Positions 6,307 to 7,175 of a stretch of 7,175 nucleotides of DNA are shown here, piece after piece (within the stretch, counting starts at the first letter, position 1; every line of letters starts with the position of its first letter). The stretch covers positions 1 to 7,175 of the forward strand of contig CALWKP010000166.1 of NCBI GenBank assembly GCA_944381295.1. The letters run 5' to 3'. The position numbers were made by a program, and so were the translations under genes. Below the pieces are notes generated by a model that was not told the DNA's origin, did no database searches, and saw only the letters and a list, made by a program, of their open reading frames with translations. Source of the DNA: an uncultured Clostridia bacterium. Its GTDB lineage: Bacteria; Bacillota; Clostridia; Oscillospirales; Acutalibacteraceae.

Positions 6307-6515
6307 TTTTCCCACTCCTTCGTTATCATGATCAGAGATATCTTTCTCCATAGTTTCATGGTATCACAAAATCTTCAATTCGCGTTTTTGGAATTTGCTT
6401 TGTTCTTTTGAAAACTTGCTCTTCTTTTCCCCTCTATACTCCCGCAGGCATCCGTGATAAAATGGATATAATTTCCGTAACCTTTTCAAATCATCCCCTG
6501 AAGGAGGGTCCCTCT
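6307..6515. promoter_or_regulatory. Divergent control region of the URO-D-like gene and the second AraC regulator
   Basis: For the minus-strand gene, TTGAAG (6378-6373), 17 bases, AACTAT (6355-6350) is a poor promoter that would start near 6343. An alternative is TTATCA (6460-6455), 16 bases, TATAGA (6438-6433). For the plus-strand regulator TATAAT (6467-6472) is a perfect -10 without a good -35, and AAGGAGGG (6501-6508) is its ribosome binding site. Weak promoters in both directions suit activator control. All by eye. Confidence 0.4.
6386..6421. promoter_or_regulatory. Candidate AraC-type operator: tandem direct repeat with 20-21 bp period
   Basis: TTTTGGAATTTGCTT (6386-6400) and TTTTGAAAACTTGCTC (6406-6421) share TTTTG at 20 bases and TTGCT at 21 bases apart, about two helical turns. 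Tandem half-sites at this spacing are typical of AraC-family dimers. The repeat ends 8 bases upstream of the TTGAAG candidate -35 of the URO-D-like gene. Confidence 0.45.
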
Positions 6516-7175
6516 ATGATTCCCGACGATACCGGTACCTTACCTGGTTCCCAGATTTATTTCCATACCGCCAGCAATCTGGCAAAGCAATTATATCTCT
6601 ATCCCACCTATATTGGGCATTTTTTCTGTGATTCCCGATACTCGATCAGCCGCAAGCGTTTTGACAGTTTCCTGCTGCTCTATATCACTGATGGCAGCGG
6701 ATTTGTCGAGTCCGGAGGTCGGCGTTTTCCTGTCCGCCAAGGAGACATTGTTCTCATCGACTGTTATCTGCCTCACCGGTATTTTACACTGTCTGGATGG
6801 GAAATTCTTTGGGTTCATTTTGACGGCGTTATGGCCCGCGGATTTTTTGACCTACTAACTCGGAATGGACTTTTGCTTCGACTGGAGGACCACTATGCAG
6901 TAATGCGTGGACTGCGCAGGCTGGTCCGTTCCTTCGATGAGAAGGAACAGTTTCCCGAAGCTTTACTTTCCAAGTATCTGAACGATATTTTTACCGCCTT
7001 GATTCTCTCCTCTGACCGTCGCGCGGAAATCTCGCAGCGGCCTTCCGCAATCGATGAATCCATCCAGTACATTTCTGAACATCTTTCCGAAGAAATTTCT
7101 TTGGAACTGCTGGCATCTCAGGCGCATCTCAGCCCCTTTTACTTTTCCCGTCTATTCAAACACGAAACCGGTTTT
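6516..7175 (+). CDS. AraC/XylS-family transcriptional regulator, cut by the right window edge
   Basis: The frame opens with ATG at 6516, 7 bases after AAGGAGGG (6501-6508), and is open to the last base (220 residues, no stop). Residues 1-160 resemble the cupin-like sensor of AraC regulators: FLLLYITDGSGFVESGGRRF (52-71), VRQGDIVLIDCYLPHRYF (73-90) and WEILWVHFDG (95-104). From about residue 178 the DNA-binding domain begins, with the first helix-turn-helix at 194-220 (EISLELLASQAHLSPFYFSR and on to RLFKHETGF). The second helix-turn-helix and the usual C-terminal GxxPxxYR signature would need about 50-70 more residues beyond the window. It diverges from the URO-D-like gene and is its likely regulator. 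It is a paralogue of the regulator at 4019-4813 with the same architecture but clearly different sequence. The inducer is unknown. Confidence 0.9.
   Translation, partial: MIPDDTGTLPGSQIYFHTASNLAKQLYLYPTYIGHFFCDSRYSISRKRFDSFLLLYITDGSGFVESGGRRFPVRQGDIVLIDCYLPHRYFTLSGWEILWVHFDGVMARGFFDLLTRNGLLLRLEDHYAVMRGLRRLVRSFDEKEQFPEALLSKYLNDIFTALILSSDRRAEISQRPSAIDESIQYISEHLSEEISLELLASQAHLSPFYFSRLFKHETGF

Noticed and set aside
6613..6858. Open frame of 81 codons within the second AraC gene
   Set aside because: It is an alternate-frame shadow; the frame opened at 6516 has the ribosome binding site and the AraC domains.

Overview
The window looks like chromosomal DNA of a Gram-positive anaerobe of the class Clostridia (Bacillota), probably a gut-type species. 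This is inferred from strong AGGAGG-like ribosome binding sites, two TTG starts, sigma-A-type promoters, intrinsic hairpin terminators and a gene set typical of that group: an AI-2E-type permease, a GH4 alpha-galactosidase, a uroporphyrinogen-decarboxylase-like protein and cupin-type AraC regulators. No rRNA, tRNA, CRISPR array, transposase or phage gene was seen.

Left part (1-2420). A minus-strand gene for an M24 (Xaa-Pro dipeptidase type) protein starts at 371 and runs off the left edge. Only about its first 102 codons look genuine. Bases 1-64 are an exact reverse-complement copy of 883-946, which lies inside the next gene, so the M24 gene is either broken by an inverted duplication or joined by an assembly or amplification chimera. 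Diverging from it is an AI-2E family membrane protein (524-1693, TTG start). Downstream, with its own promoter and a hairpin-rich leader, is a small HD-domain metal-dependent phosphohydrolase of unknown substrate (1880-2365, TTG start). A strong, probably bidirectional terminator follows.

Middle part (2500-4813). A melA-like GH4 alpha-galactosidase (minus) diverges from an AraC-family regulator (plus). The intergenic region has a perfect TATAAT box without a good -35 for melA. An inverted repeat lies just upstream of it. Together these suggest activator control by the divergent regulator.

Right part (5038-7175). The same layout occurs again. A URO-D/corrinoid-methyltransferase-superfamily enzyme (minus) diverges from a second AraC-family regulator (plus), which is cut by the right edge at 220 residues. 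The intergenic region carries a tandem direct repeat with 20-21 bp spacing, the usual geometry of AraC-type operators. The right half is thus two consecutive regulator-enzyme pairs, likely substrate-induced catabolic modules. No transporter or corrinoid protein is visible, so the full pathways cannot be read from this window.
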